Source: Companilactobacillus kedongensis
GTDB lineage: Bacteria > Bacillota > Bacilli > Lactobacillales > Lactobacillaceae
Assembly (NCBI RefSeq): GCF_003946625.1
Contig: NZ_RHOR01000009.1
Coordinates: forward strand, 1-64,000
Length of the DNA: 64,000 bases
Direction: 5' to 3'
Each line of letters starts with the position of its first letter. The first letter of the stretch is position 1. Below, one piece after another: positions 16,755-24,208 of the stretch. The notes under the pieces are model-generated. The model searched no databases. It saw nothing but the letters and a program-made list of their open reading frames with translations, and was not told where the DNA came from. A program made the position numbers and the translations under genes.

Positions 16755-19340
16755 CTTGGGCGTATAAAATTGAGAGAAAAAAGTAAATTGAAACGCAATT
16801 TGTTATTAACTAGTGCAACATTAGTTGGATTGGGTACAGGTCTGATGTTAGGTACAAATGTTAAGGCAGATTCGACTGATAGATCAATACCAAGTCAGGT
16901 TCCAGTTGAAAATGATTCTTCAATTTTAGAAACAAAACAAGCGAATGCGGATCAACCGGCAACTACTGGTGATAAGAGTGATTCTAGTATTGTTGATACT
17001 GGAGACTCAACTGCTGGATCAGATACATCTGATTCAGGAACTACAGGTACTGGGGTAGATTCCAAGGATAATGATCCTGGTACTACGGATAAAGAAGCAA
17101 CTTCTGATCCTGATAAAACTTCTGGTTCAGGAGATACGTCAACAACAGAAACAACTGATCCTGTGACTGCTAAAGATAATGTGACCGATCCTAATACGGA
17201 TTCGCAGTCTGATCTTAGTTATAGTCAAGATGCTAATGGAAATTATATTGTGACAGGCTATACTGGTGCTGCTCAAAAGACAGCTAACGGTGAGAAAACT
17301 CCTAAATATTCTACTGATATAACAATTCCAGACTACTATAAAGGGATGCCAGTTATAGCTATCGCTGCCAATGCTTTCAATAACGACGGTGACAGTGATG
17401 ATAATTTATCAGTTGTCGATGGATTGACTTCAGTTACTCTTGGTAAAAATCTTCAATGGATCGGTAACGGTGCTTTTGAAGGCAATAAACTAACTTCAAT
17501 TAGTTTTACTGATGGAATTTGGTCGATCGGTGTAGATGCATTTAAAAATAATGAATTGGTCGATGTTGATTTAAACCAAGTTGCACAGATCAATAGTGAT
17601 GCTTTTAGCGGTAATGATATTAGTAAGGTAGTAATACCGGATAAAACTACAAATATAGCAGAAAACGCTTTTAAAGATAATAAAATAACAGATTTGACCT
17701 TAGGTAAAAATCTTGAAACGGTTGGTACCTCGGCTTTCGAAAACAATCAAATAGCTGGTACGATTGTATTACCAGATAAATTAGCACAATTAGGTGACTA
17801 TGTTTTTGCCAACAATAAAATAACGGGGATCAAATTTAATGGTTTGATTACTAAAATGAACACCGGCGTGTTTGAAAATAACAACCTAAAGGGTTCTTTA
17901 GTGTTACCTGATAATGTTGTAAATATCGGTGATGAGTCTTTTGCAAATAATCAATTAGACGATTTGACCTTGAATTCAGATGTTGTAACAATTGGGACAA
18001 ATTCATTTACTAATAATAATTTGAGTGGAACTTTAACGATTCCTAAAAGTGTAGCAAGTATTGGTAATAGTTCTTTTGCTAATAATAATTTAACCGGGAT
18101 TATTTTAGATGGTGATTTGGACAGTTTAGGTGATAAAGCCTTTTCTGCTAATAATCTTCAAAGTGTTAAGATCAATGGCAAAATTGGAACAATTGGTAAT
18201 GAAGCTTTTTCTGATCAAAAGAAAATGGCAGCAACAGTTTATGCCACTTACACAAAGGCTTTAGGTGTCAGGGCAGCCATTGCCAAAAATCTTGGCTTGT
18301 CATCAGATCAAATGACTCAATTGAAGTTTAGTATGGACGGATCAGCTTTAGATTATGATGAATATAGTGATCAACTAACGATTCCTAATGATTATCGCGG
18401 TCAAAATGTTACTGTTACTTTCGAGTTAAGTTCTGGAGGTCTTGATACTGGATGGTATGGGACAAGAGATTTGAAACTTACATTAGTTAAAAAGATGGTT
18501 ACGGCTGACGTTAATATTCCAAGTAATTTGGCTGACCAGCCATGGGTCACATCAGTTGTTAAAAATGTAACGGGACAAGTTGGTACAGATGTTACTGTTG
18601 ATGTTCCAGAAGTTCTGGGATATATTGCAGATAAGAAAACCATTCAAGCAACTGTTAATGATAATGGTACGATTACTGCAAATGAATCAGTCGACTATGA
18701 GCCAGACTTTGGGCCACACGAAGATCCTACGGGACCAACAGATCCAACTAAGCCGACAACTCCAGATGATCCTGTAACTCCAATAACGCCGGTGACACCA
18801 ACAACTTCCGTCACCCCTGTAACTCCAGTTACGCCAACAGACCCAGCTACTCCAAATGAACCAGTTAATCCAGGTAAACCTGATATTCCAAAGGGTGGTT
18901 CTAATAGCACAGGAACACCAGATATAATAGATCCTTCGAATAATAGCTCTTCACTTGATAGTGCTAGTTCAGAAGGACCCACTAGAGTGGATATACCAGA
19001 TAATAAAACTGATTCGGTAGAACCAGTTATTCCAAATACAATTACTGCAAAGGAAACAGTTACAAATGCAACACCTAAGAGTGGAATCATAACTAGTTCA
19101 AGTAATGGTAGTTCAAATACCAATATAACTTCAAAAAATGATCCACTAATAACTTTTGCAAACAATTCTGTTCAATCCAATAATATTAAGACAGCCCCAA
19201 GCCCAAGTGATCCTGTTTCACAAGAAACTCAGGGATTACTACCTCAAACAAGTAATAAATCAACTCTTTTAGGTTGGATAGGAGCCGTAGTTTTAGTATT
19301 TCTTGGTTGGTTAGGATTTAAGAAGAAAGATTGGAAATAA
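16752..19340 (+). CDS. BspA-type leucine-rich-repeat surface protein, LPQTS sortase-anchored (paralogue)
   Basis: 862-aa paralogue of the protein at 9059, sharing the signal peptide (LLLTSATLVGLGTGLMLG, VKAD), the conserved block after the acidic spacer (NYIVTGYTGAAQK), the LRR_5 array (about 180-520) and the MucBP-like module. Its distal spacer differs: a Pro/Thr-rich stretch (TDPTKPTTPDDPV and similar, about 655-720) replaces the Asp/Ser/Gly repeats. The sortase signal LPQTS starts at 830, then a membrane helix and KKKDWK. GTG 16752 is chosen because GAGG lies seven bases upstream; the TTG at 16770 matches the start of the paralogue and remains possible. The two paralogues flank nrdJ and a secreted protein gene, so homologous recombination between them is conceivable. 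Confidence 0.87.
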   Translation: MLGRIKLREKSKLKRNLLLTSATLVGLGTGLMLGTNVKADSTDRSIPSQVPVENDSSILETKQANADQPATTGDKSDSSIVDTGDSTAGSDTSDSGTTGTGVDSKDNDPGTTDKEATSDPDKTSGSGDTSTTETTDPVTAKDNVTDPNTDSQSDLSYSQDANGNYIVTGYTGAAQKTANGEKTPKYSTDITIPDYYKGMPVIAIAANAFNNDGDSDDNLSVVDGLTSVTLGKNLQWIGNGAFEGNKLTSISFTDGIWSIGVDAFKNNELVDVDLNQVAQINSDAFSGNDISKVVIPDKTTNIAENAFKDNKITDLTLGKNLETVGTSAFENNQIAGTIVLPDKLAQLGDYVFANNKITGIKFNGLITKMNTGVFENNNLKGSLVLPDNVVNIGDESFANNQLDDLTLNSDVVTIGTNSFTNNNLSGTLTIPKSVASIGNSSFANNNLTGIILDGDLDSLGDKAFSANNLQSVKINGKIGTIGNEAFSDQKKMAATVYATYTKALGVRAAIAKNLGLSSDQMTQLKFSMDGSALDYDEYSDQLTIPNDYRGQNVTVTFELSSGGLDTGWYGTRDLKLTLVKKMVTADVNIPSNLADQPWVTSVVKNVTGQVGTDVTVDVPEVLGYIADKKTIQATVNDNGTITANESVDYEPDFGPHEDPTGPTDPTKPTTPDDPVTPITPVTPTTSVTPVTPVTPTDPATPNEPVNPGKPDIPKGGSNSTGTPDIIDPSNNSSSLDSASSEGPTRVDIPDNKTDSVEPVIPNTITAKETVTNATPKSGIITSSSNGSSNTNITSKNDPLITFANNSVQSNNIKTAPSPSDPVSQETQGLLPQTSNKSTLLGWIGAVVLVFLGWLGFKKKDWK

Positions 19341-19343
19341 AAA

Positions 19344-19377
19344 AATAGTAGAAATCTACGGATTTCTACTATTTTTT
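19344..19377 (+). terminator. Terminator after second LRR surface protein gene
   Basis: 12-bp stem AATAGTAGAAAT/ATTTCTACTATT (19344-19355 with 19362-19373) with six-base loop and a T-run. Confidence 0.88.
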
Positions 19378-19481
19378 GTTTACTCTAATTTTCTTTTAGT
19401 ACGTATTATTTTATATTTTTAAGTATTATAATACTTATATAGTTTTGATATAAGTAAAATTTTGTATATTACTTACGGTGA

Positions 19482-19685
19482 AAGATTGTTGGAATACTGG
19501 ACTTTATTCCTATAGAAGTATTTTGGCCGATTGCGGGGGTTATTTTATATTTTAATGGATTATCTGGAGAATCTAATTTTGTCATTGGTTTTTTACTTGG
19601 AATTTTGAGAAATAACAAGGATTCAAGAGAATGGAAATATATGATAGCAACGTGTTTAATCTCTTCAATGCTGGTATATCTATAG
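19482..19685 (+). pseudogene. Remnant of a small membrane protein gene
   Basis: A 67-codon open frame follows a TGA and ends TAG at 19685. It encodes two hydrophobic segments (EVFWPIAGVILYF and YMIATCLISSMLVYL) separated by a charged RNNKDSREWK loop, which looks like a genuine small membrane protein. No ATG/GTG/TTG start exists in this frame. A TTG-TTG start with an upstream GTGAAAGA lies in another frame and stops after eight codons, suggesting a frameshift near 19510-19520. The family is not recognised. The remaining flanks (19378-19481 and 19686-19702) show nothing I can name. Confidence 0.35.
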
Positions 19686-19704
19686 TGTTAAGAATTTAAT
19701 CAAT

Positions 19705-19746
19705 AAAAAATCTTCTGAATTCCTATGAAATCGGAAGATATTTTTA
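19705..19746 (+). terminator. Terminator-like hairpin upstream of copYB
   Basis: ATCTTC (19710-19715) with GAAGAT (19734-19739), flanked by A-run and T-run; it could act in both directions. Confidence 0.6.
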
Positions 19747-19777
19747 TTAAGAGATAAAATTCTTTACAAGTTTTGTT

Positions 19778-19819
19778 TACAAGTGTAAACTACGAATCGT
19801 AATAAAGATTACATTTGTA
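19778..19819 (+). promoter_or_regulatory. Two cop boxes (CopY operators)
   Basis: TACAAGTGTA (19778-19787) and TACATTTGTA (19810-19819) are both exact matches to the cop box TACANNTGTA. The second ends 19 bases before the copY start. CopY repression, relieved by copper, is expected. Confidence 0.93.
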
Positions 19820-19838
19820 AACGAAGGACTTGATATTT

Positions 19839-20258
19839 ATGGCAGAGATACAAAATATGACTAAGGCCGAATGGCAAGTGATGAGAATTATTTGGACACT
19901 TGGTCAGGCGACGGGTAAAGAAGTTATTGATATTTTAGAGAAAAAAACAACTTGGAAAACAGCTACTATAAAAACTTTAATAATCAGATTACAAAAGAAG
20001 AATTTCTTAGTTGCTGATGAATCAAATCGACCATATGTTTATAAACCCTTGATTGCTGAAAATGACGCAATACATGAGAGTGTCAATGATTTATTTGATA
20101 GTCTCTGCTGTATGAAAAAGGGAAAAGCCATTGGAGATTTGATTGATAATTCAGATATTTCTAAGAGCGATATTGATGATTTAATTTCACAGTTGCAAAT
20201 TAAGAGAGAAAAAGCACCTGATGAAGTAGAATGTGATTGTTTGGAGGCAAGTCTATAA
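19839..20258 (+). CDS. copY: CopY/TcrY family copper-responsive repressor
   Basis: 139-aa BlaI/MecI-fold winged-helix repressor. The DNA-binding domain is residues 5-75 (MTKAEWQVMRIIWTLGQATGKEV). CopY of Enterococcus hirae ends in a CxCxxxxCxC copper/zinc hook. Here only the first half is visible (VECDCLEASL at the end), with an additional CC near residue 90 (SLCCMKKG), so metal sensing may differ in detail. ATG 19839 is chosen; a TTG three codons earlier sits on top of the GAAGGA ribosome site. Two cop boxes precede the gene. Its stop overlaps the copB start (TAATG). Confidence 0.93.
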   Translation: MAEIQNMTKAEWQVMRIIWTLGQATGKEVIDILEKKTTWKTATIKTLIIRLQKKNFLVADESNRPYVYKPLIAENDAIHESVNDLFDSLCCMKKGKAIGDLIDNSDISKSDIDDLISQLQIKREKAPDEVECDCLEASL

Positions 20259-22297
20259 TGGAAAATATGAAAAATCATGATATGCATAATATGAAAGATA
20301 TGGACATGGGGTCCGCAGGTAACAGTCACATGATGAATCACGGTGGTCATATGATGGATATGGGAGACCTCCGCCAGAAATTTTGGGTCTCATTAATTGT
20401 CGCAATTCCAGTTTTAATTTTGTCGCCATTTATGGGACTGCATTTACCATTTCAGTTTCAATTTCCAGGTTCACAATGGGTCGTTTTAGTTCTATCTTCG
20501 ATCCTTTATTTCTATGGTGGTAAACCATTCTTGAGTGGAGCTAAAGGTGAGCTTGAAAGTAAAAAACCCGCAATGATGACACTGATCACAATGGGTATCA
20601 GTGTTGCCTATATTTATAGTTTATATGCTTTCGTTATGAATAATTTCTTCGGATCAGCTCATGTTATGGACTTCTTCTGGGAACTGGCTTCTTTGATCGT
20701 TATTATGTTGCTGGGTCACTGGATTGAAATGAAATCCACAATGGATGCCGGTAATGCGCTCCAAAAGATTGCTTCGCTTGTTCCAAGTCAAGTTCATTTG
20801 GTTCATGGTGATACAACAATGGATCATGATATTGGTATGGTAAAAGCCGACGATGTTATTGAAATTCGTGCCGGTGAGTCAGTTCCACTTGACGGTGAAA
20901 TCATTCAAGGTGAAAGTTACATCAATGAATCTTTAATAACTGGTGAATCAAAAGCTGTTAAAAAGGAAATTGGTAAAAAGGTTGTTGGTGGCTCGATCAA
21001 TGGTGATGGAACTATCAGAGTAAAAGTTACTAAATCTTCTAAAGAAGGTTATTTGTCACAGATCAGTAAGTTGGTTAATGATGCACAAAATAGTAAGTCT
21101 AAGACTCAAGCTTTAGCCGATAAAGTTTCAGGTTGGTTGTTCTATGCTGCCGTAACTGCTGGATTACTTTCATTTGTTTACTGGTTAATTTTTGGAGATA
21201 TGAATGTTGCTCTAAACAGATTAGTTACTGTCCTAGTTATTGCATGTCCCCACGCTTTAGGTTTAGCAATTCCCCTAGTTATGTCGCGTAGCACTTCAAT
21301 TGCTGCCACAAATGGATTGATCATTCGTGATAATCAGGCAATGGAAAATAGTCGTAAGATCGACTATGTAATCATGGATAAAACAGGTACTTTAACAGAA
21401 GGTAAGTTTACTGTTAATGGTATGAAATCACTTGATAAAAAATATGACGATAAAAAAGTTCTCGGACTTATTGCTGGGATGGAATCTGGCTCTAGTCACC
21501 CCATCGCCAGCGGTGTTATCAAATATGCTAAATCAAAAAATATTCTTGCTGATACGTTAACTAATATTAAAGCTATCAAAGGTTACGGAATGTCTGGTCA
21601 AAAAGACGGACAAGAATACCTATTGATCAATATGAAATATCTCCAAGAAAAGAATATTCCAGTCGATCGAGAAGTTATCAAACCATATTTGGACAAGGGT
21701 AATACTATTAGTTACCTTGTATTAGATAACAAAATCATTGGTTTCATTGCTTTAGGTGATCGTATCAAGAAAAATACAGTTCAATTCATTAAAGATTTGA
21801 AAGCTAGAAATATTACCCCTGTTATGTTGACAGGTGATAATAAAGAATCAGCTGCCATTATGGCAAAACAAATGGGTATTGATGAATTCAAAGCTGAATT
21901 GTTGCCAGAAGACAAGCATGATTATCTTAAGAACCTCGAATTAACTGGCCATCATGTCATGATGGTCGGCGATGGTATCAATGATGCACCTAGTTTAGCT
22001 AGTGCCACAGTTGGTGTTGCCATCGGTGCTGGTACTGATGTAGCGATTGATTCTGCTGATGTTGTACTATATAACAGTGATCCAAGCGATATAATCAAGT
22101 TCTTGAATCTTTCACATAAGACATATTTAAAGATGGTTGAAAATCTCTGGTGGGGAGCTGGATATAACATCTTGGCTATCCCATTAGCAGCCGGAGTTTT
22201 AGCTGGCGTAGGATTTATTCTCAGTCCAGCTGTTGGTGCTGTAATTATGTCATTGTCTACCGTTATCGTTGCATTGAACGCTATGACATTGAAATAA
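20258..22297 (+). CDS. copB: Copper-translocating P-type ATPase CopB
   Basis: P1B-type ATPase of 679 aa that exports copper across the membrane. The first 35 residues are a Met/His-rich metal-binding tail (HDMHNMKDMDMG, HMMNHGGHMMDM), typical of CopB rather than the CxxC domains of CopA. The order is two plus two membrane helices, actuator domain with TGES, the CPH metal-site motif in helix 6 (ACPHALGLAIP, about residue 328), phosphorylation motif DKTGTLTEG (about 373), a SSHP motif, and hinge GDGINDAPSLA. CPH marks the P1B-3 subgroup. It starts at 20258, overlapping copY, with GGAGG ten bases upstream. No copZ chaperone or copA is adjacent. Confidence 0.96.
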   Translation: MENMKNHDMHNMKDMDMGSAGNSHMMNHGGHMMDMGDLRQKFWVSLIVAIPVLILSPFMGLHLPFQFQFPGSQWVVLVLSSILYFYGGKPFLSGAKGELESKKPAMMTLITMGISVAYIYSLYAFVMNNFFGSAHVMDFFWELASLIVIMLLGHWIEMKSTMDAGNALQKIASLVPSQVHLVHGDTTMDHDIGMVKADDVIEIRAGESVPLDGEIIQGESYINESLITGESKAVKKEIGKKVVGGSINGDGTIRVKVTKSSKEGYLSQISKLVNDAQNSKSKTQALADKVSGWLFYAAVTAGLLSFVYWLIFGDMNVALNRLVTVLVIACPHALGLAIPLVMSRSTSIAATNGLIIRDNQAMENSRKIDYVIMDKTGTLTEGKFTVNGMKSLDKKYDDKKVLGLIAGMESGSSHPIASGVIKYAKSKNILADTLTNIKAIKGYGMSGQKDGQEYLLINMKYLQEKNIPVDREVIKPYLDKGNTISYLVLDNKIIGFIALGDRIKKNTVQFIKDLKARNITPVMLTGDNKESAAIMAKQMGIDEFKAELLPEDKHDYLKNLELTGHHVMMVGDGINDAPSLASATVGVAIGAGTDVAIDSADVVLYNSDPSDIIKFLNLSHKTYLKMVENLWWGAGYNILAIPLAAGVLAGVGFILSPAVGAVIMSLSTVIVALNAMTLK

Positions 22298-22355
22298 GAG
22301 AGTGTAAGCGCAGAAAGTTGTCTCTCTGGAACGCGTTTACGATATGGTCACTTCC

Positions 22356-22494
22356 GATTACGAGTAATTCCACCTGTTGTTTGACCGACTTTAGCCAAGG
22401 TCTAAAGTCTCGATTTTGAGCTTTGCTACGCAAATCTCAGAATCGTCAGTGGAGTAAAACTCCACTGACACAACTGGTTCCATTACTCGTAATC
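22356..22494. repeat. 139-nt four-way-junction (multi-hairpin) intergenic element
   Basis: GATTACGAGTAAT (22356-22368) and its exact complement ATTACTCGTAATC (22482-22494) close the element, with further imperfect pairing inward (CACCTGTTGT with ACAACTGGT). Inside are three hairpins in a row: GACTTTAG/CTAAAGTC (22387-22409), CGATTTTGAG/CTCAGAATCG (22411-22445, one G-T) and GTCAGTGGAGT/ACTCCACTGAC (22445-22469). It has no coding capacity. It resembles a miniature inverted-repeat element or a structured RNA. A 17-base piece recurs beside the intron at 132-148. Confidence 0.7.
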
Positions 22495-22511
22495 TTTTAT
22501 ACAATTTACAA

Positions 22512-22554
22512 AAAACGTCTATACCTCATTATGTTCTTGAGGTATAGACGTTTT
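22512..22554. terminator. Strong terminator downstream of copYB
   Basis: AAAACGTCTATACCTC (22512-22527) and GAGGTATAGACGTTTT (22539-22554) form a perfect 16-bp stem with an 11-base loop and T/A-runs on both sides. Confidence 0.9.
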
Positions 22555-22700
22555 ATTTTGATCAATTTGGCTGGCCGATATGGCCCAAAATAATTCTATA
22601 TAGCATGATAAGATTTCTTTAGGGTAATCATACTTAATGATTATCTTAGTAAATAATGAATGATATTCACCCTTCAAAACAGTTTACCGAGGTGATGATC

Positions 22701-22766
22701 ATGTTAAAAAAAGAAATATGGTGGATTTTGCCATATGTGTCTGGATATTGTCGGCGGCATATTTAA
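22701..22766 (+). pseudogene. Frameshifted copy of the small peptide gene
   Basis: The ATG and ribosome site match copy 2, but relative to it 14 bases are missing between two GAAAT repeats. The frame therefore ends after 21 codons (MLKKEIWW..., stop at 22764). The downstream sequence still encodes the copy 2 tail in another frame, with only a Val-to-Ile change in that part, which suggests it was recently coding. Confidence 0.6.
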
Positions 22767-22791
22767 ATTATGCTAAAGCAGTTCGGATACT

Positions 22792-22879
22792 AAAAAGGCT
22801 AGTCCGAAAGGACTAGCCAACATCATCATTCAGCTTACGCTTGAAGTCACTGACACCCAACGTCAATGGCTTCTTTACA
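22792..22879 (-). ncRNA. Putative antisense small RNA, copy 1
   Basis: Minus-strand promoter: -35 TTGCAT (22914-22909), 17 bp, -10 TATCAT (22891-22886). Roughly 85-90 nt later the hairpin GGCTAGTCC/GGACTAGCC (22797-22818) is followed on this strand by a T-run. An internal stem is at 22843-22873. It is convergent with the mini-ORF transcript. No expression data. Confidence 0.45.
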
Positions 22880-23054
22880 TTTAGAATGATAACTTATTTT
22901 TACTTGTAATGCAAAACTAATTTAATTGCCAATATGGCCCAAAATAATTCTATATAGCATGATAAGATTTCTTTAGGATGATCATGCTTCACGATTATCT
23001 TAGTGAGTAATGAATGATATTCACCCCTCAAAACAGTTTACCGAGGTGATGATC

Positions 23055-23144
23055 ATGTTAAAAAAAGAAATGATGATGGAGAAATATGGTGGATTTTGCC
23101 ATATGTGTCTGGATGTTGTCGGCGGCATATTTAAATTATGCTAA
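23055..23144 (+). CDS. Small 29-aa cysteine-containing peptide, candidate type I toxin or signal peptide
   Basis: GAGGTGA lies five bases before ATG 23055, an excellent ribosome site. The product begins MLKKEMMMEK and then becomes hydrophobic, with a CxxxC-like FCHMC, then LDVV and a terminal GGIFKLC; Cys are at 15, 18 and 29. It is too short for family assignment and I do not recognise it. A long 5' leader contains a small stem, and a plus-strand hairpin (23211-23241) followed by TTTACATTT may end the message. A convergent minus-strand small RNA overlaps its 3' part. The overall layout resembles par/Fst- or TxpA/RatA-type type I toxin-antitoxin loci, but the peptide is not similar to those toxins as far as I can tell. 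Confidence 0.55.
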   Translation: MLKKEMMMEKYGGFCHMCLDVVGGIFKLC

Positions 23145-23159
23145 AGCAGTCCGGATACT

Positions 23160-23247
23160 AAAAAAGCTAGTCCGAAAGGACTAGCCAACATCATCATTCA
23201 GCTTACGCTTGAAGTCATTGACGACCAATGTCAATGGCTTCTTTACA
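23160..23247 (-). ncRNA. Putative antisense small RNA, copy 2
   Basis: Minus-strand promoter: -35 TTGCAT (23282-23277), 17-bp spacer, -10 TATCAT (23259-23254). About 85 nt downstream, hairpin GCTAGTCC-tttc-GGACTAGC (23185-23166) is followed by six T, a strong intrinsic terminator. An internal stem, GAAGTCATTGAC with GTCAATGGCTTC, occupies 23211-23241. The same terminator can end the sce7725-like transcript. Antisense function is inferred from geometry. Confidence 0.5.
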
Positions 23248-23284
23248 TTTAGAATGATAACTTATTTCTGTTTGTAATGCAAAG

Positions 23285-24208
23285 CTAATTTTCATTATTA
23301 TTTTTAAATTCAAATAATTTTTTCATCAATTGGAAGTGATGCATAAGTGACAACTTCTTGACCATACCTAATCCTGGAAACTTGTTTTGTTTTGCATAAC
23401 TTAATAATTCTTGTAGGGCTGGAGTATTGTTCATTCTATTAAGATTTACTGTTGCCCAATCGTCAAGTTTATTTAAAGCTTCAAAAAATTTCTCTTTTTG
23501 TCCACGCATAGTTTCATTACTATCGGAAACAAAGTGATGAATTCGCAAGATTCCTTCGGAGGTTACATAGATAATGTGTAAAGCAATAGCTCGGCTGGGC
23601 ATCCCCTTATCAAAGTAAACGCTGCCGATCATTGAATAGTCGCCGAATCCATTATAATTATCGATCTGTTGATACCAACTAGCTGGTTGAAAATATTCAT
23701 CATCTAAAATAGCATAATCTTCAACATGCTTGACGAAGGTCAATGGATCTGTCAGTGAAACCGCTTTTGATCCAACGATTTCGTGCAATCTTGCTTCTTC
23801 AGGAATAAGGACATGATCAATCTTTTTTAGGAGATAAGTATTTTGATAGGCTTTCAAAAGCGGATATTTTTTAGCAATCAAGAGGGTTTCTTGATTAGTT
23901 GTTAAATATTCAGTAGAAAAATCGGAGGCCAAAATAGCGCTTGGCAAAAAGTGATCAACAGTTGACATATCTGGAAGTGGATACAATTTGGTATCGTTTA
24001 ATCCATAGACACTGACTTGCGGGTTAGCGACGACACTAAACGGTTGATGATGGTCCAGAAATGTTTGGACAGTTTTCTGTAATTCTTTGGAGTCGCGAAC
24101 GGGTTCAATAATTGGGACAATGTCTGGTCCTAACCAATTGGATTCACAAAGTTCCTTTAAAGCTAATAAATCATACATCCGTCCACGCAAATAGGGATAG
24201 TATGTCAT
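23285..24208 (-). CDS. sce7725-like (Beta-protein) family protein
   Basis: 307-aa protein beginning MTYYPYLRGRMYDLLALKEL, with PIIEPV about 30 residues on. Both are hallmarks, as I recall the family, of sce7725/Beta_protein proteins, which often accompany sce7726-like partners and occur in phage and accessory islands. No catalytic motif or membrane segment is evident. GGAGG precedes ATG 24208, which overlaps the stop of the upstream nuclease-like gene (ATGA), so the two are translationally coupled. The biochemical function of the family is unknown to me; a role in defence against foreign DNA is plausible from context only. The stop codon lies at the end of the tandem repeat cassette. Confidence 0.7.
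   Translation of the reverse strand: MTYYPYLRGRMYDLLALKELCESNWLGPDIVPIIEPVRDSKELQKTVQTFLDHHQPFSVVANPQVSVYGLNDTKLYPLPDMSTVDHFLPSAILASDFSTEYLTTNQETLLIAKKYPLLKAYQNTYLLKKIDHVLIPEEARLHEIVGSKAVSLTDPLTFVKHVEDYAILDDEYFQPASWYQQIDNYNGFGDYSMIGSVYFDKGMPSRAIALHIIYVTSEGILRIHHFVSDSNETMRGQKEKFFEALNKLDDWATVNLNRMNNTPALQELLSYAKQNKFPGLGMVKKLSLMHHFQLMKKLFEFKNNNEN

Larger units (their letters stand above)
22564..22918. repeat. Tandem direct repeat, copy 1 (about 355 bp)
   Basis: First of two adjacent, highly similar units beginning AATTT and continuing ATATGGCCCAAAATAATTC. It carries the same parts as copy 2: a plus-strand mini-ORF after GAGGTGATGATC, a minus-strand terminator hairpin (22797-22818), a second hairpin (22843-22873) and a minus-strand promoter (TTGCAT at 22909-22914, TATCAT at 22886-22891). 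A 14-base deletion inside the mini-ORF distinguishes it. Confidence 0.92.
22919..23286. repeat. Tandem direct repeat, copy 2 (about 368 bp)
   Basis: Second unit, nearly identical to copy 1 apart from the 14-base difference and scattered substitutions. Its right end reaches the stop codon of the minus-strand sce7725-like gene (23285-23287), so that gene terminates into the cassette. Substitutions tend to leave stems pairable: the 23211-23241 hairpin is better paired here than in copy 1. Confidence 0.92.

Noticed and set aside
18695..19165. 156-codon antisense frame opposite the Pro/Thr spacer of the second LRR gene
   Set aside because: Low-complexity shadow of the sense repeats.
22298..22355. 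Terminator directly after copB
   Set aside because: GAGAG/CTCTC and GTAAGCGC/GCGTTTAC pairings compete and there is no T-run; the clear terminator is at 22512-22554.
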